Shown here: one piece after another, positions 35,672 through 45,049 of the stretch
How the letters are laid out: every line of letters starts with the position of its first letter
Position numbering within the stretch: position 1 is the stretch's first letter
Assembly: GCF_020873895.1 (NCBI RefSeq)
Contig: NZ_JAHWGT010000021.1
Location: 1-64,000, forward strand
Reading direction: 5' to 3'
DNA length: 64,000 bases
Source of the DNA: Streptomyces sp. DH12
Lineage (GTDB): Bacteria > Actinomycetota > Actinomycetes > Streptomycetales > Streptomycetaceae
Notes under the pieces: generated by a model
Databases searched by the model: none
The model's input: the letters and a program-made list of their open reading frames with translations, nothing else
What the model was told of the DNA's origin: nothing
Position numbers and translations under genes: made by a program

Positions 35672-36100
35672 GTGACCTTCCTGCCCGACACCGGATACAC
35701 CCCGACCCCCGAGGACCGCGCGAGCCTGGACGCCTGGTTCGCGGAGTACGACGCGCGCAGCGCCCGCCGTGACGTCGACGGCATGGCCGACCTGGCGGTC
35801 TTCCCGCTGAACCTGGTCAGCGACGACAGCGCCGGCGACGGCCGGTCCGCCCAGTGGGACCGGGACCGTTTCGTCGCCACGATGACGCACGTGATGGGGG
35901 ACGGCGCCGACGACATCACGTTCGAGTCGACGCGCACCCCGGTCTTCCTGTCACCCGCCATGGCCGTCGTCTTCACCGACTCCACCATGACCACCGGCGA
36001 CACCACCCGGCAGCTGCGCTACGCGGACATCCTCGTCCGCCGCCGGGGGCAGTGGGCGTTCCAGACCATGATCCAGGGCGGCTGGGGCGACAACCTCTGA
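35672..36100 (+). CDS. SnoaL-like/NTF2-fold protein
   Basis: The 142-residue protein has an NTF2-like layout: a long first helix (EDRASLDAWFAEYDARSARRD) followed by strands with LVSDDSAGDGRSAQWDRDRFVATM and a terminal RRRGQWAFQTMIQGGWGD. Members of this fold include enzymes and binding proteins with no common motif, so function is open. GAGGAG six bases before the GTG at 35672 decides the start; an ATG 14 codons upstream lacks a ribosome site. Confidence 0.75.
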   Translation: MTFLPDTGYTPTPEDRASLDAWFAEYDARSARRDVDGMADLAVFPLNLVSDDSAGDGRSAQWDRDRFVATMTHVMGDGADDITFESTRTPVFLSPAMAVVFTDSTMTTGDTTRQLRYADILVRRRGQWAFQTMIQGGWGDNL

Positions 36101-36241
36101 TCACCGGCCCGGCCCCGGACGCGTGACCACCGGCCCGGCCCCGGCCCCGGAGGCGCCCCGCGCACCGCCTCCGCGTCCGGGGCCGCCGCCCGTGCCGGAA
36201 TACCCGCGCCCCGCCGCCGTGACCGTCGCGATAATGCGCGG

Positions 36242-38176
36242 GTGACCACCGCACCCGTACCGCTCCCCGCCGACCACATACCGCCCGGCGCCGCCGACTG
36301 GCGCTCGGCCGACGCGCGCCGCTGGCTGGCCGCCTCGCCCGCCGCGTGGGCGCACCCGCTGTGGGCCGTGCTCGCCCTGGCCGCCGGGACGGTGTGGCAG
36401 GTGGCGGCGATCCCCGCGGAGCCCTGTACCACCGCCTCCCCCTGCGGGACGGACTGGCCGGGCCTCGGCTTCGCCGCGCTGCTGCTGCTCACCCTGTACT
36501 GGGTGGCGCGCCAGCCCCGCCTCGCGCTGGCGGGCCTGGCGGTGCTGCTCACCGGGCACGTCGTGGACGGCGGCACGCAGTCCCTGACCACGCCGCCGTG
36601 GCTCGTGTTCGTCGTGGCGGCGGGGTTCGCCGCCACCGGGCTCCTGCACCGGCTGTCCGTCGCCGCCCGGCAGCGGGCGCTGGCGGCCGAGGCGGCCGGG
36701 CCCGCCGCGCACCCGGTGCCCGCCGCCGCGCTCGCCTTCCGCCGCGGGCGCCTGTCCACCGGTGTCGCGGCGCTGCTGCTGGGCGTCGCGGCGTTCGGCC
36801 TCTGGCAGGGCCAGGCGGTCGCGGACGCGTACGAGGAGCGGGCAGCGCGCCTCACACCCGTCACCGGGACCGTCGTCCGGTCGGACGAGGACGGGCTGCG
36901 CGTGTCGGTGCCGTCCCTGGAGCGCGCGTACGACGTCGAGGCCGTGTTCCCGGAGGACTTCCCCGTCGACAGCGAGGTCGACCTGCTCGTGGACGGCGAC
37001 TGGGTGCGGCTCGTGGCCGAGCCGTACGACATCGCCGGGTGGGAGATGCTCGTGCTCGCCGGGCTGGTCGGCGGCTGCGCCTTCCTCGCCAACGCCGTCG
37101 ACGGGCGCACCCGCTCGCGCTGGGCGCACCGCGGCCCGCTGCCCGTCCTGCGCGTGCTGGTGCTCGAAGGCAGGGACGACGGCAGGACGTGGGTGTACGC
37201 GGCCGACGACCCCGCGGCCGAGCGGCCCCTGCTCCACTTCCACTCCCTGTACGCCGTCGAGGACGGGGACGGCACGCCGCCCGGAGCCGGCGGCGGCGCG
37301 GGCGGTCCGGACGGCGACGGCGAAGAGGCGTGGGCGCGGGAGGAGGACCTGGTCGAGGAGCTGCGCAAGGCCGGCGCCATCCTCAAGGGCGAGGACCCGC
37401 CGCCCCCGCTGCGCGAGGCTGTCCTTTACGGGCTGCCGTACACGGGCGCCGAACTGCTCTTCGTCGCCCGTGACGACGAGGACGACCCCGAGGTCTTCGT
37501 GGAGTGCGGCGTCACCGCCGTGAAGCCGGCCGTGCCCGGCCCGTTCGGCCGCGGTCCCGCGCCGGGCGGGCGCGCCGGCGGGACGGACGGCCGGGGGCGG
37601 GCGCGCGGGCGGTCCGTCGACGAGGTCGCCGCGACGCTGGTGCCGTCCTCGGCGCCCCGCGCCTGGGGAGCCGACCGCGTGTCCCGGGCGGTCGGGCTCT
37701 TCCTGCTCCTCGTGCAGGGCGGAGGCGTGTGGGCGCTGCTCGACGAAGACTTCACCTGGACGTCGGTGGTCCCGCTGGTCGGCCTGTTCTTCGTCGTCTC
37801 CTCCGCGTCGACCGCGCTCGGCTGGCGCCTCACCGCGGACCGGGACGGCCTGTGGGTCGCCGGGGCTTGGCGGGTGCGGCACGTGCCGTGGGACCGGGTC
37901 ATGACCGTCCGCCACCGCAGCGGCGGCGACATCGTCGTCGCCCGTGAGGAGGACACCGAGCTGACGCTCTCCCCCGTCGGCTGGGCGTGGCTGGAACGGC
38001 GGCTGGGCCGCGACCCGGTCGGGCCGCGTGCCGCGGAGGAGGCGTACGCGCTGCTGCACCGGCCCGAGCTGCGCCCGCGCGAGCCGGCCGGCCCCCGCGA
38101 GCAGGGCATGCCGGTCGGGCCGCTCCTCGCGACGGCGTCGGTCCTGTGGGGGGCGGCCGTCCTGCTCCTGCTGTGA
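36242..38176 (+). CDS. large multi-pass membrane protein with PH-like region
   Basis: This 644-residue protein has an N-terminal group of four or five membrane segments (about residues 38-190), an internal soluble segment, one further membrane segment near 260, a long acidic cytoplasmic or external domain, and two or three segments close to the C terminus. The region WRLTADRDGLWVAGAWRVRH followed by VPWDRVMTVRHR resembles bacterial PH domains, which often bind membrane proteins. Start codon is GTG. It has no close relative that I recognise, and its function is unknown. Confidence 0.75.
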   Translation: MTTAPVPLPADHIPPGAADWRSADARRWLAASPAAWAHPLWAVLALAAGTVWQVAAIPAEPCTTASPCGTDWPGLGFAALLLLTLYWVARQPRLALAGLAVLLTGHVVDGGTQSLTTPPWLVFVVAAGFAATGLLHRLSVAARQRALAAEAAGPAAHPVPAAALAFRRGRLSTGVAALLLGVAAFGLWQGQAVADAYEERAARLTPVTGTVVRSDEDGLRVSVPSLERAYDVEAVFPEDFPVDSEVDLLVDGDWVRLVAEPYDIAGWEMLVLAGLVGGCAFLANAVDGRTRSRWAHRGPLPVLRVLVLEGRDDGRTWVYAADDPAAERPLLHFHSLYAVEDGDGTPPGAGGGAGGPDGDGEEAWAREEDLVEELRKAGAILKGEDPPPPLREAVLYGLPYTGAELLFVARDDEDDPEVFVECGVTAVKPAVPGPFGRGPAPGGRAGGTDGRGRARGRSVDEVAATLVPSSAPRAWGADRVSRAVGLFLLLVQGGGVWALLDEDFTWTSVVPLVGLFFVVSSASTALGWRLTADRDGLWVAGAWRVRHVPWDRVMTVRHRSGGDIVVAREEDTELTLSPVGWAWLERRLGRDPVGPRAAEEAYALLHRPELRPREPAGPREQGMPVGPLLATASVLWGAAVLLLL

Positions 38177-38199
38177 CGGCGGGCGGCGGGGGCGCGGGC

Positions 38200-38310
38200 G
38201 CCGGCGCGGGGCGGGCGGAGCCGGGCGAGCGGGCGGGGCGGAGCCGGGCAGGACGAGCGGGGCCGGGCAGGACGAGCGGGGCCGGGCGGAGCCGGGCAGG
38301 ACGAGCGGGC
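38200..38310. repeat. short tandem repeat, about 20 bp
   Basis: Three copies of CCGGGCAGGACGAGCGGG and related GGGCGGAGCCGGGC units lie directly after the membrane protein gene. They are non-coding as far as I can see. Confidence 0.7.
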
Positions 38311-38443
38311 GGGGGTGCGGGTGGGCGGCTCAGGATTCGCTCAAGGACGTGACCCGCGGCCCGCCCCGCGCGTCTCCCCCGGTGACATCCGCCGGTCCGC
38401 CGACCCGTTGCGTCCGCGGGCCCGTCCACGAGGGAGCCGTCAC

Positions 38444-38758
38444 ATGGCCATCAGCAAGCCGCCCCTGGTCCTGTTCCGCGACGGGGACGACATCCGCCGG
38501 GACCTGCGCCTGGCGCTCGCGGCGGCGACGGACGCCGAGCGGCCCGGACTGGAACGGGCCCTCACCGTCGTCGAGGCGCAGTGCGCGCGCGGCGACGACG
38601 ACGTGCTCGCCCAGTGGACGCGCGGCGTCCTCGAAGCCGCCGGGGTCGACCCCGACCGCGACCACGTGAAGGCGGTGGCCGCCGTGCGCACCGCCGTACC
38701 GGAACTGAGCCTCCTCGCCGCGCACCGGCTGGTGAAGGGCGCGGCGGGCGGCTCGTAG
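38444..38758 (+). CDS. small cytoplasmic protein of unknown function
   Basis: The 104-residue protein starts MAISKPPLVLFRDGDDIRRD and is predicted to be mainly helical, with alternating acidic and basic residues and no signal or membrane segment. CGAGGGAGCC precedes the ATG. It ends LSLLAAHRLVKGAAGGS, a segment reminiscent of the end of ribosome-associated or ribosomal L7/L12-like helices, but I would not name it on that basis. It stands between repeat-filled gaps. Confidence 0.65.
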   Translation: MAISKPPLVLFRDGDDIRRDLRLALAAATDAERPGLERALTVVEAQCARGDDDVLAQWTRGVLEAAGVDPDRDHVKAVAAVRTAVPELSLLAAHRLVKGAAGGS

Positions 38759-38825
38759 GGGCGAGCCCCGCCCGCCTACGTGCCCTCCCCGTACGCGCCC
38801 CTTCCCGTACGCGCCCCGCCCCCTA

Positions 38826-38893
38826 CGAGCCCCGCCCCGTACGGGGCCCGGCCCTACGAACGAGCCCCGCCCCCTACGGGGCCCGGCCCTACG
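38826..38893. repeat. 33 bp direct repeat, two copies
   Basis: Two 33-base copies (38826-38858 and 38861-38893) differ at one base and are separated by AA. Each contains TACGGGGCCCGGCCCTACG. The second copy includes the stop codon of the minus-strand gene at 38889. Related CGTACGCGCCCC units precede them from 38790. Confidence 0.85.
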
Positions 38894-39470
38894 CGATGCG
38901 GGCGCGGCGGGAGACGACGGCCTGGAGGATGCGGCGGCCCTCGGCGGAGAGCTCCACCACCCGGCGCAGCCCGTACGCCCCGCCCTCGGCCAGGATCTCC
39001 AGGGCCCGCACCTGGCGGCGCAGTTCGCCGCCGGCCAGGGGGCCCACCGCGTCGACGTCCCCCGCGCGGCAGCGGTCCAGCGTCCGCGCGAGTTCCGGGC
39101 CGGGGGCGGCGCCGAGCCGCTGGTGCAGCTCCAGCGCGGCCAGCGAGCAGTTGTCGGCCCACGCCCGCAGGGACGTCGGCGCCCACCCGGAGGGAGCCGC
39201 GTCCAGCATGGAGCGGACCAGCGCGGCCTCCTCGTCGCCGGCCGGGGCCGGGCGGGCGTCCTCCAGTACGGCCGTCGTCTCGGCGAGCCGCCGGTGCCAG
39301 CCGGCGCCGCCGCGGGCCACGCCCAGCCACAGGGGGCGCAGCTGGTCCGTCGCCTCGGGGACGAGCAGCGGCATGCAGCGGTCGAGGCAGGCCAGCGCGG
39401 CGGCCGCGTGGCCGCGCTCGTCGGCCCGCGCGATCAGCTCCACCAGGCTCGGGGTCGTGCTCGGACTCAT
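38889..39470 (-). CDS. helical protein of unknown function
   Basis: The 193-residue protein is rich in Ala, Leu and Arg and appears wholly helical (LVELIARADERGHAAAALAC, AALELHQRLGAAPGPELART and others). No signal peptide, membrane segment or catalytic motif is seen. GGAGACG before the ATG at 39470 decides the start. Its stop codon lies inside a 33-base repeat. Function unknown. Confidence 0.65.
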   Translation of the reverse strand: MSPSTTPSLVELIARADERGHAAAALACLDRCMPLLVPEATDQLRPLWLGVARGGAGWHRRLAETTAVLEDARPAPAGDEEAALVRSMLDAAPSGWAPTSLRAWADNCSLAALELHQRLGAAPGPELARTLDRCRAGDVDAVGPLAGGELRRQVRALEILAEGGAYGLRRVVELSAEGRRILQAVVSRRARIA

Positions 39471-39602
39471 GGACGTCTCCCGTCGCTGACGCGGTACTCC
39501 CCTTACTGCGCCGCCCGAGGGGAAAGCGTCACTCACGGTCGCCGGAACGTCACGTCTCCTCCGCTTCCCGGCGGAACCGCCCACACCTCCGCCGCGGGGC
39601 GC

Positions 39603-41465
39603 TCACAGCCGCCGGGCCAGGGCCGCGAACTCCTGCCAGGGCGCGGCCGGCGGGCGGGGGTCCCACACCTTCTGCGCCAGGGCGCGCAGCGGTGTGCGGA
39701 TGCCTGCGGCCACCTGCGCCTGGGTCTGGGCGTTGGCGAGGTCGCACCACACCGCGAACCGGGCGCCCAGGATCTGCCGGGAGTACCGCTCGGGCACCGG
39801 CTGCGTGCCGCGCAGGACCAGCGGGGTCCACTTCTCGTAGATCGCGCGGCCGGTCGGGTAGGTGAACTGGTTGGGCTCGCCGAGGACGTAGTAGAGGTAC
39901 CGGTCGTTGACATTGACGACCGGGCGGCCCTCGGCCAGGTACTCGGCCGGCGGGCGGGCGCCCAGTTCGCGGCCGGTCCAGTACTCGACCTCCAGGTCCT
40001 CGTCGGCCTTCACCACGCCGCCGCGGAAGATCCCGTCGTTCCACGCCTTCGGCTGCTTCCCGGCCGCCCGCACCGTGGCGGCCCGCTCGTTCAGCCACGC
40101 CGTCGCCAGGTCCTGCACCCGGCCGGCGGAGCCGTGCCTGCGCCGGGCCTCGGCCGCCAGCGCCGGGTAGGACGCCTCGGGGTCGTCCGCCATCAGCGCG
40201 CGGTACTCGTCGGCGCCGACGTGGAAGTACCGCCCCGGGAAGAGGGCCGCGTACTCGCGCAGCAGGTCGTCGACGATGCGCGCCGACTGCGGCCGGGCGA
40301 TGTCGATCGCGCCGCGCGCGACGGTGCCGCGGGCGTCGCGCAGCCGCAGCGAGGGGTGGGCGGCGAGGACGGCGCCGAGGTGCCCGGGCGAGTCGATCTC
40401 GGGGACGACCGTGACGTGCAGGCTCGCCGCGAGGGCGACGATCCGCCGCACCTGCGCCTTGGTGAGGTGCTGCGGGGACACCACCTCGGGGTGGCTGTCG
40501 GAGGCGATGCGGAACGCCTGGTCGTCGGAGAAGTGCAGGCCGAACTGGTTCAGCTTGAGGTCGGCCGCCTCGCGGACGCGGGCCTCCAGCCAGGCCGCGG
40601 TGAAGTGCTTGCGGGCGATGTCGACCATCAGCCCGCGCTGCGGGCGGTCGGGCCGGTCCCGGACGACGCCCTCGGGTACGGCCCCGCCGGAGCGGACGGC
40701 CTGCTTCACCGTCCGCGTCCCGTAGAAGACGCCCGCCTGGTCCGGGCCGGAGATCCGCACCCGGCCGTCGCGGACGGTCATGGTGTACGACTCGGGCGCC
40801 GTGCCGGACCCGCCGGGGGCGAGCGCCAGCTCGACGTCGCCCGCGCGGGCCCGCCCCTCGCCCCGGGCGGCGATGCCCAGCTCCCGGGCGAGGAGCCTCG
40901 CCTCGTCGGCCAGCCCGTCGCTGCCCGGCGCGACCACGACGGCGCTCCCGGGGCCGGGCCGCCAGCCGGGCCCCCGCGCCGGGACGTGCTCCCGCACGGC
41001 CGGGATGGTCTGCGGCGCGGTGGACATCGGGTACGTCCGGGTGGGGCGCGGGGTGGGCGTGGGGCTGGCGGCGGAGGGCGGCGCCGTCGTCGCGGCCGTC
41101 GTGGAGGCGGGCCCGGCCCCCACGACGGCCCCGTCACCGCCGCCGCACCCGGCGAGCCCGAGACCGAGCGCGCACACCACGCCGAGCGCCACCGCCCGCG
41201 CGCCCCGCCGGCGCCGCGGCGGTACGGCGGGGCGCGGGCGCTCCTGGTGCGCCCCGGCACCACCGCTTCCGCCCCCGACCCCGGGCCCGCGCCCGGACGC
41301 CCGTCCCGCGGCGTCCCGCACCGGGCCGGGGGCCCCGGCCCCGCCGGGAGCCGCGCCCCCGGCGGGGACCGCCGCGGCCGGTCCCGGCACGCCGGGCGTG
41401 GGGGCGGGGTGCCGGGGGTGCGGCGCCATCGGCGCCCCACCTGTGCGTTCGTGTCGTGCGTTCAC
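39603..41465 (-). CDS. GH20 beta-N-acetylhexosaminidase lipoprotein
   Basis: The 620-residue protein would remove terminal N-acetylglucosamine or N-acetylgalactosamine residues, for example from chitin fragments, outside the cell. After an unusually long Pro/Gly/Arg-rich N terminus (about 85 residues) comes a hydrophobic core and lipobox LAGC. A GH20b domain follows, then the catalytic barrel with DIARKHF, PEIDSPGHL and the catalytic pair in YFHVGADEYR (Asp-Glu). The usual HxGGDE reads HVGADE. AGGAGGAGG upstream supports the GTG at 41465; an ATG 12 codons on is an alternative. I see no DasR-type site nearby. Confidence 0.85.
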   Translation of the reverse strand: MNARHERTGGAPMAPHPRHPAPTPGVPGPAAAVPAGGAAPGGAGAPGPVRDAAGRASGRGPGVGGGSGGAGAHQERPRPAVPPRRRRGARAVALGVVCALGLGLAGCGGGDGAVVGAGPASTTAATTAPPSAASPTPTPRPTRTYPMSTAPQTIPAVREHVPARGPGWRPGPGSAVVVAPGSDGLADEARLLARELGIAARGEGRARAGDVELALAPGGSGTAPESYTMTVRDGRVRISGPDQAGVFYGTRTVKQAVRSGGAVPEGVVRDRPDRPQRGLMVDIARKHFTAAWLEARVREAADLKLNQFGLHFSDDQAFRIASDSHPEVVSPQHLTKAQVRRIVALAASLHVTVVPEIDSPGHLGAVLAAHPSLRLRDARGTVARGAIDIARPQSARIVDDLLREYAALFPGRYFHVGADEYRALMADDPEASYPALAAEARRRHGSAGRVQDLATAWLNERAATVRAAGKQPKAWNDGIFRGGVVKADEDLEVEYWTGRELGARPPAEYLAEGRPVVNVNDRYLYYVLGEPNQFTYPTGRAIYEKWTPLVLRGTQPVPERYSRQILGARFAVWCDLANAQTQAQVAAGIRTPLRALAQKVWDPRPPAAPWQEFAALARRL

Positions 41466-41672
41466 GCTGCCGCCTCCTCCTGGGGGTCCGCGGGCCCCGG
41501 CCCCGACGCGCCGAGTGCGTCCATCCACTGTGCTGAAACTCTGCCTTCCGAGTGAAATACGGAAAGCCTTCGGACCACACTTGCTCACCCTGGGTAACGT
41601 TGTGTCCCTTCCCTCACGCGTTTCGCACGACTTCCGCCCACCGCCTCCGCCGCTTCGTCCGAGGAGCCCACG

Positions 41673-42254
41673 CTGTCCCGCGAACCCGCCTCCGGAACTC
41701 CGCAGACCCTCGGCGTGGCCGCCGCCGTACCGGTGCAGGCCCGGGGCCTGCCGGTGAGCGCCCTGGCGGTGTTCAACGCCGCCCCCTCCGCCGCCGCGGA
41801 AACCTCCCTGCTGGCCTGCTGCGGCAGCGTCCGCTGGGCGCACCGGGTGGCCGCGCACCGCCCGTACCCGACGCTCGACGCGCTGCTCGCCGCGGCCGAC
41901 GAGGCCGGGTACGACCTGTCGGGCGCCGACCTCGACGAGGCGCTGGGCGACGAGACCGCGCCCGTCCTGCCCCCCGGCACGCCCACCGCCGCGCACACCG
42001 CGCTGCGCGCCGCGCACGACGCGTACGAGGCGCGCTTCGGCCACGCGTTCGTCGTCTGCCTCGACGCCGACCGGCCCGAGGAGCACCTCGACCGGGTGCT
42101 GGGCGGGATCCGGGCCCGGCTCGGGAACGAGCCGGAGGAGGAGCGGGCCGTCGCCGCCGACGAGCTGCGGCGGCTGGCGAGGACACGACTCGCCCGGCTC
42201 ATCGCGGATTGTGCCGGTTCGGGTGGTTTCGGTAGGCCGTCCGTGCCTGTTTGA
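41673..42254 (+). CDS. OHCU decarboxylase-like protein lacking the HPRIG motif
   Basis: The C-terminal half matches the OHCU decarboxylase (UraD) family: AHDAYEARFGHAFVVCLDAD and RARLGNEPEEERAVAADELR. UraD converts the last unstable product of urate oxidation to allantoin. However the catalytic histidine motif (HPxIG) is missing; its place reads ALGDETAPVLPPG, so normal decarboxylase activity is doubtful. No other urate genes are near. GAGGAG lies exactly six bases before CTG at 41673, which gives 193 residues; the first canonical start is a GTG at 41715 (179 residues) without a ribosome site. Confidence 0.65.
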   Translation: MSREPASGTPQTLGVAAAVPVQARGLPVSALAVFNAAPSAAAETSLLACCGSVRWAHRVAAHRPYPTLDALLAAADEAGYDLSGADLDEALGDETAPVLPPGTPTAAHTALRAAHDAYEARFGHAFVVCLDADRPEEHLDRVLGGIRARLGNEPEEERAVAADELRRLARTRLARLIADCAGSGGFGRPSVPV

Positions 42255-42401
42255 TTGCCTGTTTGATCACACATACGGACCCCGCGCGAGGGAACCGACA
42301 AGTCGTCGCTACCATGACCGGGGCCGGTGGACCGTACCCGGCCGGGTCTGACCGACAGAGAAGCCGGCCGACCCTGATCCCCGCTCCCGGAGGGTTTTTC
42401 C

Positions 42402-42782
42402 GTGCCGGCTGGAACGCTGTACCGCGGCCGGGAAGGCATGTGGTCGTGGGTGGCTCATCGAGTCACCGGCGTCCTCATCTTCTTCTTCCTGTTCGTACAC
42501 GTACTGGACACCGCTCTCGTCCGCGTCTCGCCCGAGGCGTACGACGACGTCGTGGCGACGTACAAGACCCCGATCGTCGCGCTGCTGGAGTACGGCCTCG
42601 TGGCCGCCATCCTCTTCCACGCGCTCAACGGCCTGCGTGTGATCGCCGTGGACTTCTGGTCCAAGGGCGCGCGCTACCAGAAGCACCTGCTCTGGACCGT
42701 CATGGGCATCTGGATCGTGCTGATGGCGGGGTCCGTCTACCCGGTCCTCGGCCACGCCGCACGTGAACTGTTCGGGAGCTGA
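42402..42782 (+). CDS. sdhC: succinate dehydrogenase cytochrome b556 subunit
   Basis: This 126-residue membrane anchor has three helices. The first carries SWVAHRVTGVLIFFFLFVHV and the second ILFHALNGLRVIAVDF, with histidines suited to haem ligation, as in SdhC proteins. GGAGGG lies eight bases before the GTG start. It begins the sdhCDAB operon, eight bases before sdhD. With SdhD it anchors the complex and passes electrons to menaquinone. Confidence 0.93.
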   Translation: MPAGTLYRGREGMWSWVAHRVTGVLIFFFLFVHVLDTALVRVSPEAYDDVVATYKTPIVALLEYGLVAAILFHALNGLRVIAVDFWSKGARYQKHLLWTVMGIWIVLMAGSVYPVLGHAARELFGS

Positions 42783-42790
42783 CGCCACTC

Positions 42791-43270
42791 ATGTCTGCTG
42801 ACCTCACCAAGTCCGCCGTCGAGCCGGTCGAGGGCGTGAGCCTCTACGACGTCGACAACCCGGCCCCGCTCATCGAGCCGCCCCGCAAGCGGACGAAGAA
42901 GACGCCGAAGTCGACGCGCGGCAACTTCGAGCTGGCCGCGTGGCTCTTCATGCGCCTCTCCGGCGTCGTGCTCGTCGTGCTCGTCATCGGCCACCTGCTG
43001 ATCCAGCTCGTGCTGGACGGCGGCGTCTCCAAGATCGGCTTCGCCTTCGTGGCGGGCCGCTGGGCGTCCCCGTTCTGGCAGGTCTGGGACCTGCTGATGC
43101 TGTGGCTCGCGATGCTGCACGGCGCGAACGGCCTGCGTACCGTCATCAACGACTACGCCGAGCGCCCGAACACGCGTCTGTGGCTCAAGGGCCTGCTCTA
43201 CACCGCCACGGTGTTCACGATCCTCCTGGGCACGCTGGTGATCTTCACCTTCGACCCGAACATCCGCTAG
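42791..43270 (+). CDS. sdhD: succinate dehydrogenase hydrophobic membrane anchor subunit
   Basis: The 159-residue protein has a long soluble N terminus (about 45 residues, ending in a basic KRTKKTPKSTRGN segment) followed by three membrane helices. WLFMRLSGVVLVVLVIGHLL and WLAMLHGANGLRTVINDY carry the conserved Arg, Ser and His residues of SdhD. It lies between sdhC and sdhA in the same operon. Confidence 0.93.
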   Translation: MSADLTKSAVEPVEGVSLYDVDNPAPLIEPPRKRTKKTPKSTRGNFELAAWLFMRLSGVVLVVLVIGHLLIQLVLDGGVSKIGFAFVAGRWASPFWQVWDLLMLWLAMLHGANGLRTVINDYAERPNTRLWLKGLLYTATVFTILLGTLVIFTFDPNIR

Positions 43271-43294
43271 GCACGGGCTGGGGTATTCCACACC

Positions 43295-45049
43295 ATGAAG
43301 ATCCACAAGTACGACACCGTCATCGTCGGCGCCGGTGGCGCGGGCATGCGCGCCGCCATCGAGGCGACGAAGCGCAGCCGCACCGCCGTGCTGACGAAGC
43401 TGTACCCCACCCGCTCCCACACGGGCGCCGCGCAGGGCGGCATGGCCGCCGCGCTGGCCAACGTGGAGGAGGACAACTGGGAGTGGCACACCTTCGACAC
43501 GGTCAAGGGCGGTGACTACCTGGTCGACCAGGACGCCGCGGAGATCCTGGCGAAGGAGGCCATCGACGCCGTCCTCGACCTGGAGAAGATGGGCCTGCCG
43601 TTCAACCGGACCCCGGACGGCACCATCGACCAGCGCCGCTTCGGCGGCCACAGCCGCAACCACGGCGAGGCCCCGGTCCGCCGGTCCTGCTACGCCGCGG
43701 ACCGCACCGGCCACATGATCCTCCAGACGCTGTACCAGAACTGCGTCAAGGAGGGCGTGGAGTTCTTCAACGAGTTCTACGTCCTGGACCAGCTGATCAC
43801 CGAGGTCGACGGCGTCAAGAAGTCCGCCGGCGTGGTCGCCTTCGAGCTGGCCACCGGCGAGATCCACGTCTTCCAGGCGAAGGCCGTGATCTACGCGTCC
43901 GGCGGCACCGGCAAGTTCTTCAAGGTGACGTCGAACGCGCACACCCTGACCGGTGACGGCCAGGCCGCCTGCTACCGGCGCGGCCTGCCCCTGGAGGACA
44001 TGGAGTTCTTCCAGTTCCACCCGACGGGCATCTGGCGCATGGGCATCCTGCTGACGGAGGGCGCCCGCGGTGAGGGCGGCATCCTCCGCAACAAGGACGG
44101 CGAGCGCTTCATGGAGAAGTACGCGCCCGTCATGAAGGACCTCGCCTCGCGCGACGTCGTCTCGCGCTCCATCTACACGGAGATCCGCGAGGGCCGCGGC
44201 TGCGGTCCCGAGGGCGACCACGTCTTCCTGGACCTGACGCACCTGCCGCCGGAGCAGCTGGACGCCAAGCTGCCCGACATCACCGAGTTCGCGCGGACGT
44301 ACCTGGGCATCGAGCCGTACACGGACCCGATCCCGATCCAGCCGACCGCGCACTACGCCATGGGCGGCATCCCGACCAACGTGATGGGTGAGGTCCTCAG
44401 CGACAACACCACCGTCGTGCCGGGCCTGTACGCCGCGGGCGAGGTCGCCTGCGTGTCGGTGCACGGCGCCAACCGCCTGGGCACCAACTCGCTGCTCGAC
44501 ATCAACGTCTTCGGCAAGCGCGCGGGCATCGCCGCCGCCGAGTACTCCGCGACGGCCGACTACGTCGAGCTGCCGGAGGACCCGGCGTCCTTCGTGGCGG
44601 AGCAGGTCGAGCGGCTGCGGAACTCCACCGGCACCGAGCGGGTGGCGGAGCTGCGGCGCGAGCTGCAGGAGACCATGGACGCCAACGTCATGGTGTTCCG
44701 CACCGAGCAGACGATCAAGACCGCGGTCGAGAAGATCGGCGAGCTGCGCGAGCGCTACCGCAACGTCTCCATCCAGGACAAGGGCAAGCGGTACAACACG
44801 GACCTGCTGGAGGCCATCGAGCTGGGCAACCTGCTCGACCTGGCCGAGGTCATGGCCGTCTCCGCGCTCGCGCGCAAGGAGTCCCGCGGCGGTCACTACC
44901 GCGAGGACTACCCGAACCGCGACGACGTCAACTTCATGCGCCACACCATGGCGTACCGCGAGGTCGGCGACGACGGCACCGAGACCGTCCGCCTCGACTA
45001 CAAGCCGGTCGTCCAGACCCGCTACCAGCCGATGGAGCGTAAGTACTGA
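43295..45049 (+). CDS. sdhA: succinate dehydrogenase flavoprotein subunit
   Basis: The 584-residue SdhA oxidises succinate to fumarate with covalently bound FAD. The Rossmann motif VIVGAGGAGMRAA, the flavin-histidine segment TRSHTGAAQGG, substrate-binding QFHPTGIW, the active-site arginine region SREIR-equivalent DVVSRSIYTEIREGRG and HGANRLGTNSLLD are all present. Length is normal. The stop codon overlaps the sdhB start by one base. Confidence 0.97.
   Translation: MKIHKYDTVIVGAGGAGMRAAIEATKRSRTAVLTKLYPTRSHTGAAQGGMAAALANVEEDNWEWHTFDTVKGGDYLVDQDAAEILAKEAIDAVLDLEKMGLPFNRTPDGTIDQRRFGGHSRNHGEAPVRRSCYAADRTGHMILQTLYQNCVKEGVEFFNEFYVLDQLITEVDGVKKSAGVVAFELATGEIHVFQAKAVIYASGGTGKFFKVTSNAHTLTGDGQAACYRRGLPLEDMEFFQFHPTGIWRMGILLTEGARGEGGILRNKDGERFMEKYAPVMKDLASRDVVSRSIYTEIREGRGCGPEGDHVFLDLTHLPPEQLDAKLPDITEFARTYLGIEPYTDPIPIQPTAHYAMGGIPTNVMGEVLSDNTTVVPGLYAAGEVACVSVHGANRLGTNSLLDINVFGKRAGIAAAEYSATADYVELPEDPASFVAEQVERLRNSTGTERVAELRRELQETMDANVMVFRTEQTIKTAVEKIGELRERYRNVSIQDKGKRYNTDLLEAIELGNLLDLAEVMAVSALARKESRGGHYREDYPNRDDVNFMRHTMAYREVGDDGTETVRLDYKPVVQTRYQPMERKY

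Noticed and set aside
38444-38758. Ribosomal L7/L12-type identity for the small protein
   Set aside because: Only the last helix is reminiscent and the rest does not match. Too weak to name.
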